Notes under the pieces: generated by a model
Seen by the model: only the letters and a program-made list of their open reading frames with translations
Database searches by the model: none
Told to the model about the DNA's origin: nothing
Part shown: positions 1 through 7,456 of the stretch, one piece after another
Layout of the letters: the number at the start of each line of letters is the position of its first letter
How positions within the stretch are numbered: position 1 is the first letter of the stretch
Position numbers and translations under genes: made by a program
NCBI GenBank assembly: GCA_019113205.1
Contig: DXHX01000123.1
Coordinates: 1-64,000 of the forward strand
Direction: 5' to 3'
DNA from: Candidatus Pseudogracilibacillus intestinigallinarum
GTDB taxonomy: Bacteria > Bacillota > Bacilli > Bacillales > Amphibacillaceae
DNA length: 64,000 bases

Positions 1-55
1 GTAGAGCAAAGGACTGAAAATCCTTGTGTCGGCGGTTCGATTCCGTCCTGAGCCA
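1..55 (+). tRNA. tRNA-Phe (GAA), 3' part only
   Basis: The window opens inside a tRNA. The anticodon stem pairs AAGGA with TCCTT around a 7-nt loop with anticodon GAA (16-18). A 5-bp T arm with a TTCGATT loop follows (31-47), then the 3' acceptor strand CTGAGCC (48-54) and discriminator A55. The 5' half lies outside the window. The gene does not encode CCA, because A55 is followed by TAC, so the tail must be added by nucleotidyltransferase. Confidence 0.93.
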
Positions 56-58
56 TAC

Positions 59-88
59 AAAACCAAGCAATGATTTGCTTGGTTTTTA
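59..88 (+). terminator. Rho-independent terminator after tRNA-Phe
   Basis: AACCAAGCAA and TTGCTTGGTT form a hairpin around a short TGAT loop and are followed by a T run. It would end the tRNA transcript. Confidence 0.85.
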
Positions 89-120
89 ATTTTTTATCTA
101 TAAATTATTAGGCGTAATAT

Positions 121-149
121 TTGCACGGGATGAAAACGTTTGATAATCT
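121..149 (+). promoter_or_regulatory. Vegetative (sigma-A) promoter of sodA
   Basis: TTGCAC (121-126) and TAATCT (144-149) are separated by 17 bp, with a TG one base before the -10 box (extended -10). It lies 42 bp before the sodA start and just after the tRNA terminator, so sodA is probably transcribed alone. Confidence 0.7.
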
Positions 150-191
150 TAATATGTAAGCAATTCAATTTTAAAAGGAGAGGAATTAATT

Positions 192-803
192 ATGTCAACA
201 TTTACATTACCTGAATTACCATATGCATACGATGCATTGGAGCCATCAATCGATAAAGAAACGATGAACATTCACCATACGAAGCACCATAACACTTACG
301 TTACAAACCTAAACGCTGCACTAGAAGGTCATGCTGACTTACAAAATAAATCATTAAACGAATTAATTAGTGATTTAAATGCATTACCAGAAGATATTCG
401 TACAGCAGTTCGTAATAACGGTGGTGGACATGCCAACCATAGCTTATTCTGGACAATTCTTTCACCAAATGGTGGTGGAGAGCCGACAGGAGAATTAGCT
501 GACAAAATTAATGATAAATTTGGAAGCTTTGATGCTTTTAAGGAAACTTTTGAAAAGGCTGCAGCTACACGATTTGGATCTGGCTGGGCTTGGTTAGTAC
601 TAAACAATGGTGAATTAGAAGTAACGAGCACACCAAACCAAGACTCTCCAATTATGGAAGGACAAACTCCTATTTTAGGTTTAGACGTATGGGAGCACGC
701 ATACTACTTAAACTATCAAAATAGACGTCCTGAATATGCAAAAGCATTCTGGAATGTTGTAAACTGGGATGAAGTTGCTAAAAATTACGATTCAGCTAAA
801 TAA
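192..803 (+). CDS. sodA: Superoxide dismutase, Mn/Fe family
   Basis: A cytoplasmic enzyme that dismutates superoxide to oxygen and hydrogen peroxide. The 203 residues are the usual family length. Visible metal ligands are the first His of HHTKHH (about residue 28), the His in the [11 protein letters not shown] block, and the Asp and His of DVWEHAYY. The Gln in GQTPILGLD and the glycine-rich GGGHANH block fit the manganese-type enzymes of Bacillus. The ATG is preceded by an AAAAGGAG ribosome site. It has its own promoter and terminator and is therefore probably monocistronic. In B. subtilis sodA also lies just upstream of pbpA. The family is certain; the metal is inferred. Confidence 0.96.
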   Translation: MSTFTLPELPYAYDALEPSIDKETMNIHHTKHHNTYVTNLNAALEGHADLQNKSLNELISDLNALPEDIRTAVRNNGGGHANHSLFWTILSPNGGGEPTGELADKINDKFGSFDAFKETFEKAAATRFGSGWAWLVLNNGELEVTSTPNQDSPIMEGQTPILGLDVWEHAYYLNYQNRRPEYAKAFWNVVNWDEVAKNYDSAK

Positions 804-812
804 TTAAATAAT

Positions 813-847
813 AAAAACACGAAACAAATTTGTTTCGTGTTTTTTTA
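813..847 (+). terminator. Rho-independent terminator of sodA
   Basis: AAAAACACGAAACAAA and TTTGTTTCGTGTTTTT form a near-perfect hairpin with a T run, starting about 10 bp after the sodA stop. Confidence 0.9.
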
Positions 848-879
848 TGTTGTTTCATATATCGCTTTTTGAAAAATAA

Positions 880-888
880 TGATATAAT
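880..888 (+). promoter_or_regulatory. Extended -10 promoter of pbpA
   Basis: TGATATAAT is a perfect extended -10 element 44 bp before the pbpA start. The sequence 17 bp upstream is a poor -35 box, so recognition would rest on the extended -10. Confidence 0.5.
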
Positions 889-931
889 AAGAAATTGTGA
901 AATGATTATATTATTTAGGGAGATATGAGCA

Positions 932-3004
932 ATGAATCAGCAAAAGGATAAAAAATCTCGAATTCCCTTGCGATTAAATATTACGTTTTTCGTTATATTT
1001 TTATTGTTTGCCGTTTTAGTCATTCAACTTGGTGTTGTACAAATATTAGACGGTTCAAGTTATCAAGAGGAAATTGATCGTACAGTACAAGATATATCTA
1101 AACGACCAGTACCACGTGGTAAAATTTTAGACCGAAATTGGAATATAGTTGTAGATAATGAGCCACTTTACTCGATAACATATACACCACCAAAAAGAGT
1201 ACAAGCAGAAGATAAACTAGAGTTAGCTGAAAAATTAACTGAATATATGACGATGGATAAGAAAGAAATTGATAAAATAAGAGAACGTGAGAGGAAAGAA
1301 TATTTTTATTTAAAAAATACAGATGATGTTTTTGCTAGATTATCTGATGAAGAAGTAGAAAAATTAGATGATAAAGAACAATATGATTTAATGCTAGAAA
1401 GAATTGAAGATGATGAAATTGAAGATTTTACAGATGAGCAATTACAAGTTATAGCGATAAAACGTCAATTAGATAAAGCATATGCATTAACGCCAGAAGT
1501 GATCAAAAATGAAAATATTTCAATGGATGAATATGCTAAAATAGCTGAGAATTTATCTGAATTACCCGGTATTAATACATCAACAGACTGGGAAAGACAG
1601 TATAAATATAAAGATACTTTACGATCTATTATCGGTTCTATTACATCACAAGATGAAGGTATTCCTGCTGAAAAAGAGGATTATTATTTAACACGAGGGT
1701 ATAATCGAAATGACCGTGTTGGAAAAAGTGGTCTAGAAGAACAGTATGAGGACCTATTAAGAGGAAGAAAAGAAAAAGTAAAATATACGACAACAAAAAC
1801 AGGTCAAATCATTGGGACAGAAGTAATGGTTCCTGGCGAAAGAGGAAAAGATTTAGTCTTATCCATTGATATGGAGTTTCAGAAGAAAGTAGATGAAATT
1901 GTTTTACAAGAATTAAAAGCAGCGAAAAGTCGTGGAAATGCTTATTTAGAAGATGCTTTAGCTGTTGTAATGAACCCAAAAACAGGAGAAATACTTGCAC
2001 TAAGTGGACAGCACTATGATAAGGAAACGGGAAAATATGAAAATACACCACATAAAGTCCTTTATGATGCACATCGTCCTGGTTCCACTGTAAAGGGTGC
2101 AACTGTATTAGCTGGATTGGATTCAGGGGTGTTTGCTCCAGGTCAAACAATTTATGATAGTCCTATTGTTATCAAAGGAACGAAGCCGAAAGGGTCATAT
2201 AGTGTACTTGGATCGGTAAATGATATATCGGCATTAAAACGATCATCTAACGTTTATATGTTCTATGTAGCTTTAAGACTTGGCGGAGATTATCGTTTAC
2301 CTTTCCCAAACGGGGGAAGTCCTACGTTTAATCCCGAGGGAATGCAAACTATGCGAAACTATTTTCAAGAGTTTGGATTAGGTGTTAAAACAGGTATAGA
2401 TTTTCCATTTGAATCAACAGGCTATGTTGGACCAGAAATGTTACCAGGTAAACTAATGGACTTAAGTATTGGACAATATGATACGTATACAACTCTACAA
2501 TTAGGCCAGTATATTAGTACGATTGCAAATGGTGGTAAAAGAATTCAACCTTCATTTGTAAAAGAAATTCGCTCTCCGGCTACAACATCTGACGGACTAG
2601 GAGCAGTTTATAAAGTAAACCATACGAAAATATTAAATGAAATAAGTATGTCTAAAGATAATATTGAACGTGTTCAAGATGGGTTTTATAAAGTGTTCAA
2701 TGAAGCTGGTGGTACCGGTCATTCTAGTTGGGCTAGTACGAAATATCGTGCTGCTGGAAAAACAGGTACTGCAGAGAATGAAGTATTTTTACAAAAAGAT
2801 AATGGTGATTTTTATAAAGCGGCAGATACAGAAAACTTATCTTTAGCAGGATATGCACCATATGATGATCCTGAGATTGCTTTTGCAGTTATTATTCCTA
2901 ACTTAAGTAAAAGTTCTGGAAATAATATAAACCATAATATTGGAAGACGTATTTTGGATACTTATTTTGAAGGAAAAGAATCAGAGAATAAAGAAGAAGA
3001 CTAA
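932..3004 (+). CDS. pbpA: Class B penicillin-binding protein (PBP2 type) transpeptidase
   Basis: Peptidoglycan D,D-transpeptidase, anchored by one N-terminal membrane helix (about residues 15-37) with the rest outside the cell. The N-terminal PBP dimer region begins with the conserved R-G-x-I-x-D-R block (PRGKILDRN). The catalytic domain carries all three penicillin-binding motifs: STVK at 385-388 (nucleophile Ser385), SxN at 438-440 and KTGT at 610-613. Its 690 residues compare with about 716 for B. subtilis PBP2A, which acts in side-wall elongation with a SEDS partner. In B. subtilis pbpA also sits just downstream of the sodA region. The elongation role is inferred from family and position. 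Confidence 0.9.
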   Translation: MNQQKDKKSRIPLRLNITFFVIFLLFAVLVIQLGVVQILDGSSYQEEIDRTVQDISKRPVPRGKILDRNWNIVVDNEPLYSITYTPPKRVQAEDKLELAEKLTEYMTMDKKEIDKIRERERKEYFYLKNTDDVFARLSDEEVEKLDDKEQYDLMLERIEDDEIEDFTDEQLQVIAIKRQLDKAYALTPEVIKNENISMDEYAKIAENLSELPGINTSTDWERQYKYKDTLRSIIGSITSQDEGIPAEKEDYYLTRGYNRNDRVGKSGLEEQYEDLLRGRKEKVKYTTTKTGQIIGTEVMVPGERGKDLVLSIDMEFQKKVDEIVLQELKAAKSRGNAYLEDALAVVMNPKTGEILALSGQHYDKETGKYENTPHKVLYDAHRPGSTVKGATVLAGLDSGVFAPGQTIYDSPIVIKGTKPKGSYSVLGSVNDISALKRSSNVYMFYVALRLGGDYRLPFPNGGSPTFNPEGMQTMRNYFQEFGLGVKTGIDFPFESTGYVGPEMLPGKLMDLSIGQYDTYTTLQLGQYISTIANGGKRIQPSFVKEIRSPATTSDGLGAVYKVNHTKILNEISMSKDNIERVQDGFYKVFNEAGGTGHSSWASTKYRAAGKTGTAENEVFLQKDNGDFYKAADTENLSLAGYAPYDDPEIAFAVIIPNLSKSSGNNINHNIGRRILDTYFEGKESENKEED

Positions 3005-3030
3005 AAAAGAACTTAAGACAAATATAATTA

Positions 3031-3071
3031 AACGGTATTGTTTATCTTTTTATAATAAACAATACTGTTTT
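3031..3071 (+). terminator. Rho-independent terminator of pbpA
   Basis: AACGGTATTGTTTAT pairs with ATAAACAATACTGTT and is followed by TTTTG. It begins 27 bp after the pbpA stop. Confidence 0.8.
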
Positions 3072-3091
3072 GTTATACATATTAATATAAT

Positions 3092-3130
3092 ATAAAAGAC
3101 CTCGATAAAATAAATTATCGAAGTCTTTTA
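3092..3130 (-). terminator. Terminator between convergent genes, serving the minus-strand gene at 3164
   Basis: The inverted repeat TAAAAGACCTCGATAA / TTATCGAAGTCTTTTA lies 34 bp beyond the stop of the minus-strand gene. The T run on the minus strand is short, so it may work in both directions. Confidence 0.6.
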
Positions 3131-3163
3131 TATGTTTTAGCTAAGTTTCAATTCGCATGTCTT

Positions 3164-3778
3164 TTATTTACTGCCTGGATATGTTGTGAAAGTTTTAGCT
3201 AATTCTTTGAGACTCATATCTTTTTTTACTTTAAATGTACCTATTTGAATGTAAGGGCTATAATCATTGTCTTCCATATAATCTAGGAATTTTTGTTTAT
3301 CGTCAATTACCTTTTCTTTATATAACATATCTGCTATATCTTCTGTAACGACACCTTGGTCAGTAGTAATAGTAATCGTTTCTGATTTTTTCTTTTTACT
3401 TTTTTCCTTTTTATCATCAGAAGATTTCTTTTCGTCTTTTTCATCTTTCTTTTTATCAGAAGATGTATCTTTAGAGTCTTTCTTTTCTTCTTTAGTAGCA
3501 TCTGATTCCTTCTTAGAATCTTTATTTTTATCTTCTTTTTCCTTTTCTTTTTCAACTTGCTTATCTTTTACGTCTGCTTCGTCTAAATCAAGTAAAGAAA
3601 AAGTGATAAATTCTTCTTCCGTAATGACTCTATAGCCTTCATCCTCAATTTGAGAAATTAAATCTTCTACTGGTGCGTTCTCTACAGCAGTGCTTTGATC
3701 AAACAATGAAAAATACCCAAACATTAATATAGCTGCAGTAAATAATCCAATAGCAAAAAAGCGTATAGGTTGTTTCAT
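3164..3778 (-). CDS. Membrane-anchored protein with a charged linker and an MltG N-terminal-like domain
   Basis: A 204-residue protein with one N-terminal membrane helix (about 7-26). A short ordered part follows, then about 60 residues made almost only of Lys, Glu, Asp and Ser (about 75-135). The C-terminal domain resembles the LysM-like domain at the N-terminus of the endolytic transglycosylase MltG (pattern VVTEDIADMLYKEKVIDD ... GTFKVKKDMSLKELAK). The catalytic part of MltG is absent, so it cannot be the lyase itself. A cell-wall-side role is inferred, perhaps peptidoglycan binding. An AAGGGG ribosome site precedes the ATG. It lies 13 bp downstream of another membrane protein gene and is probably co-transcribed with it. 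Confidence 0.65.
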   Translation of the reverse strand: MKQPIRFFAIGLFTAAILMFGYFSLFDQSTAVENAPVEDLISQIEDEGYRVITEEEFITFSLLDLDEADVKDKQVEKEKEKEDKNKDSKKESDATKEEKKDSKDTSSDKKKDEKDEKKSSDDKKEKSKKKKSETITITTDQGVVTEDIADMLYKEKVIDDKQKFLDYMEDNDYSPYIQIGTFKVKKDMSLKELAKTFTTYPGSK

Positions 3779-3791
3779 ATTTATCCCCTTA

Positions 3792-4166
3792 CTATAATTT
3801 GTTTTTTAAAATTGTTTGGATATCGTGTGTAGTTAAATCAGTTTGTTGTGCAATGTCTTCTACTGAATAGCCTTGTTGATGTAAGTGATATACTTTTTGT
3901 AAAAGTAAAGGCTTATTTTTCAGTGAAGATGGAATTTCTGTTGCTACTTCTACTTCTTCTTTGTGACTCGGTGTAACAACTTGTCCGGTTAACAACTCTT
4001 CTTCAAGTACTTCGAGTTTTTTTCTTAGTTGATACGTATCTTGCATTGATTGTATCGATAATTGCTCTAATTCACTTTCAATCTCATTATATTTATCATT
4101 CATGAAAAATGATATAATGAATAAAATGATTGCAATTACGATAATTGTTCCAAAAATGTACCCCAT
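3792..4166 (-). CDS. Single-pass membrane protein with C-terminal helix-turn-helix-like motif (DUF6115/SwrB-like)
   Basis: The ATG at 4166 was chosen because a GGAGGT ribosome site precedes it; the open frame runs further upstream without one. The 124-residue product has an N-terminal membrane helix (about 3-22), a coiled-coil stretch (about 25-65, rich in Glu, Leu and Gln), and a C-terminal motif reading [20 protein letters not shown] that looks like a small helix-turn-helix. This layout is shared by SwrB-type and DUF6115 proteins of Bacillus. The function is unknown. It is upstream of and probably co-transcribed with the MltG-domain protein at 3164. Confidence 0.6.
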   Translation of the reverse strand: MGYIFGTIIVIAIILFIISFFMNDKYNEIESELEQLSIQSMQDTYQLRKKLEVLEEELLTGQVVTPSHKEEVEVATEIPSSLKNKPLLLQKVYHLHQQGYSVEDIAQQTDLTTHDIQTILKNKL

Positions 4167-4262
4167 CTTTCTACCTCCAGTCTCTATTTTATTATACAAG
4201 AAAAATAATATTTTTGTAGGCAAAACAACAATTGTAACCTAATTTTAAAACTTAAATAAGTA

Positions 4263-4291
4263 TTGCACGTTTTTTGTTAATCTGTTATTAT
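4263..4291 (+). promoter_or_regulatory. Sigma-A promoter of rpmG
   Basis: TTGCAC (4263-4268), a 17-bp spacer and TATTAT (4286-4291), with TGT just before the -10 box. It is strong by consensus, as expected for a ribosomal protein gene. Confidence 0.75.
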
Positions 4292-4328
4292 TAGTAAGGT
4301 AACTATTTATGGAGTTGGAGGGTTGAAA

Positions 4329-4478
4329 ATGCGTGTTAACATCACATTAGCTTGTACTGAAACAGGCGATCGTAATTATATTACTACTAAAAACAATCGA
4401 AATAACACTGAGCGTATTGAATTAATGAAATATAGCCCACGTTTAAGAAAGCATACGCTTCACCGTGAAACAAAATAA
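4329..4478 (+). CDS. rpmG: 50S ribosomal protein L33, zinc-free type
   Basis: A 49-residue protein beginning [20 protein letters not shown] and ending LHRETK, the full length of bacterial L33. The zinc-ribbon cysteines of C+ paralogues are largely missing: CTET instead of CxxC, and YSP instead of YCP. This is therefore the C-minus form, which does not depend on zinc, as in the RpmGA paralogue of Bacillus. A GGAGGGT-like ribosome site precedes the ATG. It has its own promoter and terminator. B. subtilis has rpmGA at the same place, upstream of yqgN. Confidence 0.92.
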   Translation: MRVNITLACTETGDRNYITTKNNRNNTERIELMKYSPRLRKHTLHRETK

Positions 4479-4489
4479 GTTGTACGATA

Positions 4490-4522
4490 AAACTCTTCCC
4501 GATATTTGGAAAGAGTTTTTTT
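4490..4522 (+). terminator. Rho-independent terminator of rpmG
   Basis: AAACTCTTCC and GGAAAGAGTTTTTTT form a hairpin with a run of seven Ts. Confidence 0.85.
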
Positions 4523-4583
4523 GTTGTCTATTTTTATTTTCTTCACTCACGTAGTAAGTTATAATAGAGTTGGGTGACATGAA

Positions 4584-5150
4584 ATGAAACAAACAATTCG
4601 AATGAATATGATGGAGAAATTAGCTTTATTAACAAGAGAAGAAAAAAAATCCATTGAAAAATCATTATTAGAGCAATTTATCAAATCCAATTTATGGATT
4701 GAACCTACCACAATAGGTATTACAATTTCTCATGGTTTTGAATGGGAGACGAGAAATATCATTCAATTTTTATGGGAAAAGGGAAAAAGAGTAGTTGTTC
4801 CGAAAATCTATACTGCAGATAAGTCTATGCAATTTTATGAACTAAGAGATTTTGCACATGTAATAAAAGGTCATGCAAACATACTTGAACCTAATCCATC
4901 ATTGACTACATCGGTTGCAAAAGAAGATATTGACCTGCTTATTGTACCAGGTATTGTATTTAATGATGCTGGTTATCGAATAGGGTTTGGTGGTGGATAT
5001 TATGATCGTTATCTCATGGAATATAATAAAACAACAGTCTCCTTTGCAAGTGTACAACAACTAATAAAAGACCTTCCAATAGAAACGCATGATATACCCG
5101 TGCAATATATCGTTACAGAAGATGGGGTTCGGGAAACGCTTAGTTTTTAA
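4584..5150 (+). CDS. yqgN: 5-formyltetrahydrofolate cyclo-ligase
   Basis: Uses ATP to convert 5-formyl-THF to 5,10-methenyl-THF and so returns a folate storage form to one-carbon metabolism. The 188 residues match the family. The substrate and ATP signature RIGFGGGYYDRYL lies near residues 130-145, and VVPKIY is the typical N-terminal-half block. A GGGTGA ribosome site lies just before the start region; another ATG five bases upstream is out of frame. It is 20 bp upstream of gluP, the same neighbour as in B. subtilis, so the two are probably co-transcribed. Confidence 0.93.
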   Translation: MKQTIRMNMMEKLALLTREEKKSIEKSLLEQFIKSNLWIEPTTIGITISHGFEWETRNIIQFLWEKGKRVVVPKIYTADKSMQFYELRDFAHVIKGHANILEPNPSLTTSVAKEDIDLLIVPGIVFNDAGYRIGFGGGYYDRYLMEYNKTTVSFASVQQLIKDLPIETHDIPVQYIVTEDGVRETLSF

Positions 5151-5170
5151 GCAAGGGAAGTAGGTGACAT

Positions 5171-6352
5171 ATGTCGATTACAAACCAATATTTTATGTAT
5201 CATACATTATTCGAACTTGTAAAAAATGAGCAGTATGAAATGGTTCATATAAATATCAAGCGGAATGAAGCGTGGGTGCAGAAGAAAGAACGTGGAAAGA
5301 CGACTGTGATCCGTTTTCTTTTAAAACAATTCGATTGGCAAAAACATTTGAAAAAAGATATTGCGGCAGTTTTTCAAAGAATTACAGCGATGAAGCGTAT
5401 TTTTCGAACGAAAAAAATTGATATTTACAATGTATATATTGCTGATAAAAAGCCAATTGATGCTACTGATCAATTACAAACACCAATTATCGCGAAACAA
5501 AATCAAAAAATGAAAATGAACGTGTATTATATTGCAGATACGAACGAGTTTGATGAAAAGAATCGATTTTTACACGATGTAAATACAGAACCTTTTCAGT
5601 TTGATAAAAATGATTTTTCCCTATTACAATATAAAGTTCGTATTTATAAAACATACTTACAAAGACAAATATATGAGAAGAACAAAGAAATTCGTGACGT
5701 TTTTACATATGGTAAACCCTATTTAACATACTTTTTTCTCTTATTAAATGTATGCATTTTCTTATTTTTAGAAAATATTGGTGGGAGTATGGATCAAGAC
5801 GTATTAATTGGGTACGGTGCAAAATATAATGAAGCCATTCTGGAAGGGGAATGGTGGCGCTTATTTACAGCGGCTTTTATACATATTGGATTGATTCACT
5901 TTTTTATTAATATGTTGGCATTATACTATATAGGCCAATTTGTCGAACGAATATATGGCTCTAAGAGTTTTTTTATTATTTACTTTTTATCTTTATTATT
6001 AGGAAATATTGCTAGCTTTGTATTTACAGATGCAATAACAGCTGGTGCTTCAGGTGCCATATTCGGTTTGTTTGGGGCATTATTATATTTTGGAATAAAA
6101 TATCGAATGCTATTCATTCGAACGATTGGAAACCAGTTTATGCTCCTTTTAATTGTAAATATCGTGTTAGGAATAATCGTTCCACAAATCGATATAGGAG
6201 CACATATTGGTGGACTAATCGGTGGGTTTTTGGCAGCAATGATGGCAACATTGCCCTATAAAAAATCCGTGCGTTTACAAGTAGTAAGTTTTTCATTATA
6301 TGGCTTAATTGCTTTGTGTATGTATTTAATTGGGATGCAAATTTTGCCGTAA
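5171..6352 (+). CDS. gluP: Rhomboid intramembrane serine protease, short form
   Basis: An integral membrane protease that cuts within or next to transmembrane helices. The N-terminal 170 or so residues are a soluble domain, followed by about six or seven helices. The active site is visible: Ser294 in GASGAIFG and His345 in GAHIGG. The WR motif (EWWRLFTAAFIH) of loop 1 is present. The B. subtilis homologue YqgP/GluP is about 507 residues and ends in TPR repeats; this one stops at 393, right after the last helix, so the TPR tail is missing. YqgP is linked to magnesium transporter turnover in B. subtilis; whether that holds here is unknown. Confidence 0.9.
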   Translation: MSITNQYFMYHTLFELVKNEQYEMVHINIKRNEAWVQKKERGKTTVIRFLLKQFDWQKHLKKDIAAVFQRITAMKRIFRTKKIDIYNVYIADKKPIDATDQLQTPIIAKQNQKMKMNVYYIADTNEFDEKNRFLHDVNTEPFQFDKNDFSLLQYKVRIYKTYLQRQIYEKNKEIRDVFTYGKPYLTYFFLLLNVCIFLFLENIGGSMDQDVLIGYGAKYNEAILEGEWWRLFTAAFIHIGLIHFFINMLALYYIGQFVERIYGSKSFFIIYFLSLLLGNIASFVFTDAITAGASGAIFGLFGALLYFGIKYRMLFIRTIGNQFMLLLIVNIVLGIIVPQIDIGAHIGGLIGGFLAAMMATLPYKKSVRLQVVSFSLYGLIALCMYLIGMQILP

Positions 6353-7114
6353 TATTTTTTCTTTCCCATTGAGTGTATAGACGACTAGCAAGTGTTCTTT
6401 ATTTTTATCGATTAATATAAGGGGCATGAGGCTCTTCTCTAGATTTTTCATCTCTGTCATTGGGATGATATAATTTTTATATAGCCCTTCCCAAAGATGG
6501 CCTATAATCATATCTGTATCGTGTTGGTTCATGTTTGGGAAAGGGATATGTTCATATAATGGCAAATCAATTAAAGGGAATGTATGATATAAACTTGGAT
6601 CAATCTGTAATTTTTGTAAAATTGAATTCATTTTATGCATATATTTCTTTTTTATTTGTTCATCATTAGATGTTGTTCGATTTCGTATTGTATCTCCATC
6701 AAAAAAAGATGATGTAGAGGACATTTTTCCAATAGAAGTAAATGTTTCTTCTCGTACGACCTCACCATAATGGTATGAAAGCACATCAATAGTACTGTTT
6801 TTTGTTATTGAAATGGATTGTTTTAAAGTAAGTTCATCTATGTTTTCCTTCCAGATGTTTCCGATTCCTTTTACATACATATGAATAAAAACGATAAAAA
6901 CATCTTGTCTTAACTGCACCGGCGTATTTGTTTTTGATTGTACATTAATCTGTAATTTATTATTATGTAATTCAACTACAGATGACGCTTCAGCCATTGT
7001 TACATGCGGATCTTTCGGAAAATATGTAATTGTTTCCATTGTGTTTTGTTCATAGATGAAATAAAAGATAAATATTTGTATGATAATCAATAAGGTAATA
7101 ATTTTTTTATACAT
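6326..7114 (-). CDS. Conserved-looking membrane-anchored protein of unknown function
   Basis: I do not recognise this family. The ATG at 7114 follows a GAGGTTG ribosome site; the longer open frame has none. The 262-residue product has one N-terminal hydrophobic helix (about 4-21) and then a soluble, presumably extracellular, mixed domain with no cysteines in the mature part. The order signal helix, beta-rich region, then basic C-terminus (NGKEKILRQNLHPN) suggests an exported anchored protein. It runs against gluP and overlaps its 3' end by 27 bp. No clear promoter or terminator was found. Confidence 0.6.
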   Translation of the reverse strand: MYKKIITLLIIIQIFIFYFIYEQNTMETITYFPKDPHVTMAEASSVVELHNNKLQINVQSKTNTPVQLRQDVFIVFIHMYVKGIGNIWKENIDELTLKQSISITKNSTIDVLSYHYGEVVREETFTSIGKMSSTSSFFDGDTIRNRTTSNDEQIKKKYMHKMNSILQKLQIDPSLYHTFPLIDLPLYEHIPFPNMNQHDTDMIIGHLWEGLYKNYIIPMTEMKNLEKSLMPLILIDKNKEHLLVVYTLNGKEKILRQNLHPN

Positions 7115-7194
7115 AAAATCAACCTCGATAAAGATGTTATTTTCTTCTAGCATAAGATTCTGTGTGCAAGAAAATGTTAAGGTGGTGATGATGG

Positions 7195-7392
7195 ATGAAA
7201 ACGATGTATGATGTCCAACAACTGTTAAAGAGATTTGGAATTTTTGTCTATACGAAAGATCGGATTGCAGATTTAGATTTAATGCACGAAGAAGTTAAAA
7301 ATTTATACGATGCAAAGTTAATATCAACGACAATATATCAACAAGCAATATTATTAATTCGAAAAGAAATGAGAATTGTAAAGAAATTGTAA
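7195..7392 (+). CDS. yqgQ: YqgQ family protein (DUF910)
   Basis: A 65-residue, mostly helical protein starting MKTMYDVQQLLKRFGIFVYT, the typical YqgQ start. A strong AAGGTGGTGATG ribosome site precedes the ATG. The family is small, cytoplasmic and Bacillus-specific, with a nucleic-acid-binding-like helical fold proposed from structures; its role is unknown. In B. subtilis yqgQ precedes glcK (glucokinase), but here glcK is absent and an LTA synthase-like gene follows 64 bp on. Confidence 0.88.
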   Translation: MKTMYDVQQLLKRFGIFVYTKDRIADLDLMHEEVKNLYDAKLISTTIYQQAILLIRKEMRIVKKL

Positions 7393-7456
7393 TGTTTTAA
7401 AAATGTGCAATCCGGGAATTAACCAAGTGAACGAGTATGTCTGTAGGAGGATTATT

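Noticed and set aside
329-631. 100-codon minus-strand frame within sodA
   Set aside because: Shadow of the sodA coding frame, no ribosome site.
4329-4478. Loss of zinc cysteines in L33
   Set aside because: It is the normal C-minus paralogue type, not a defect.
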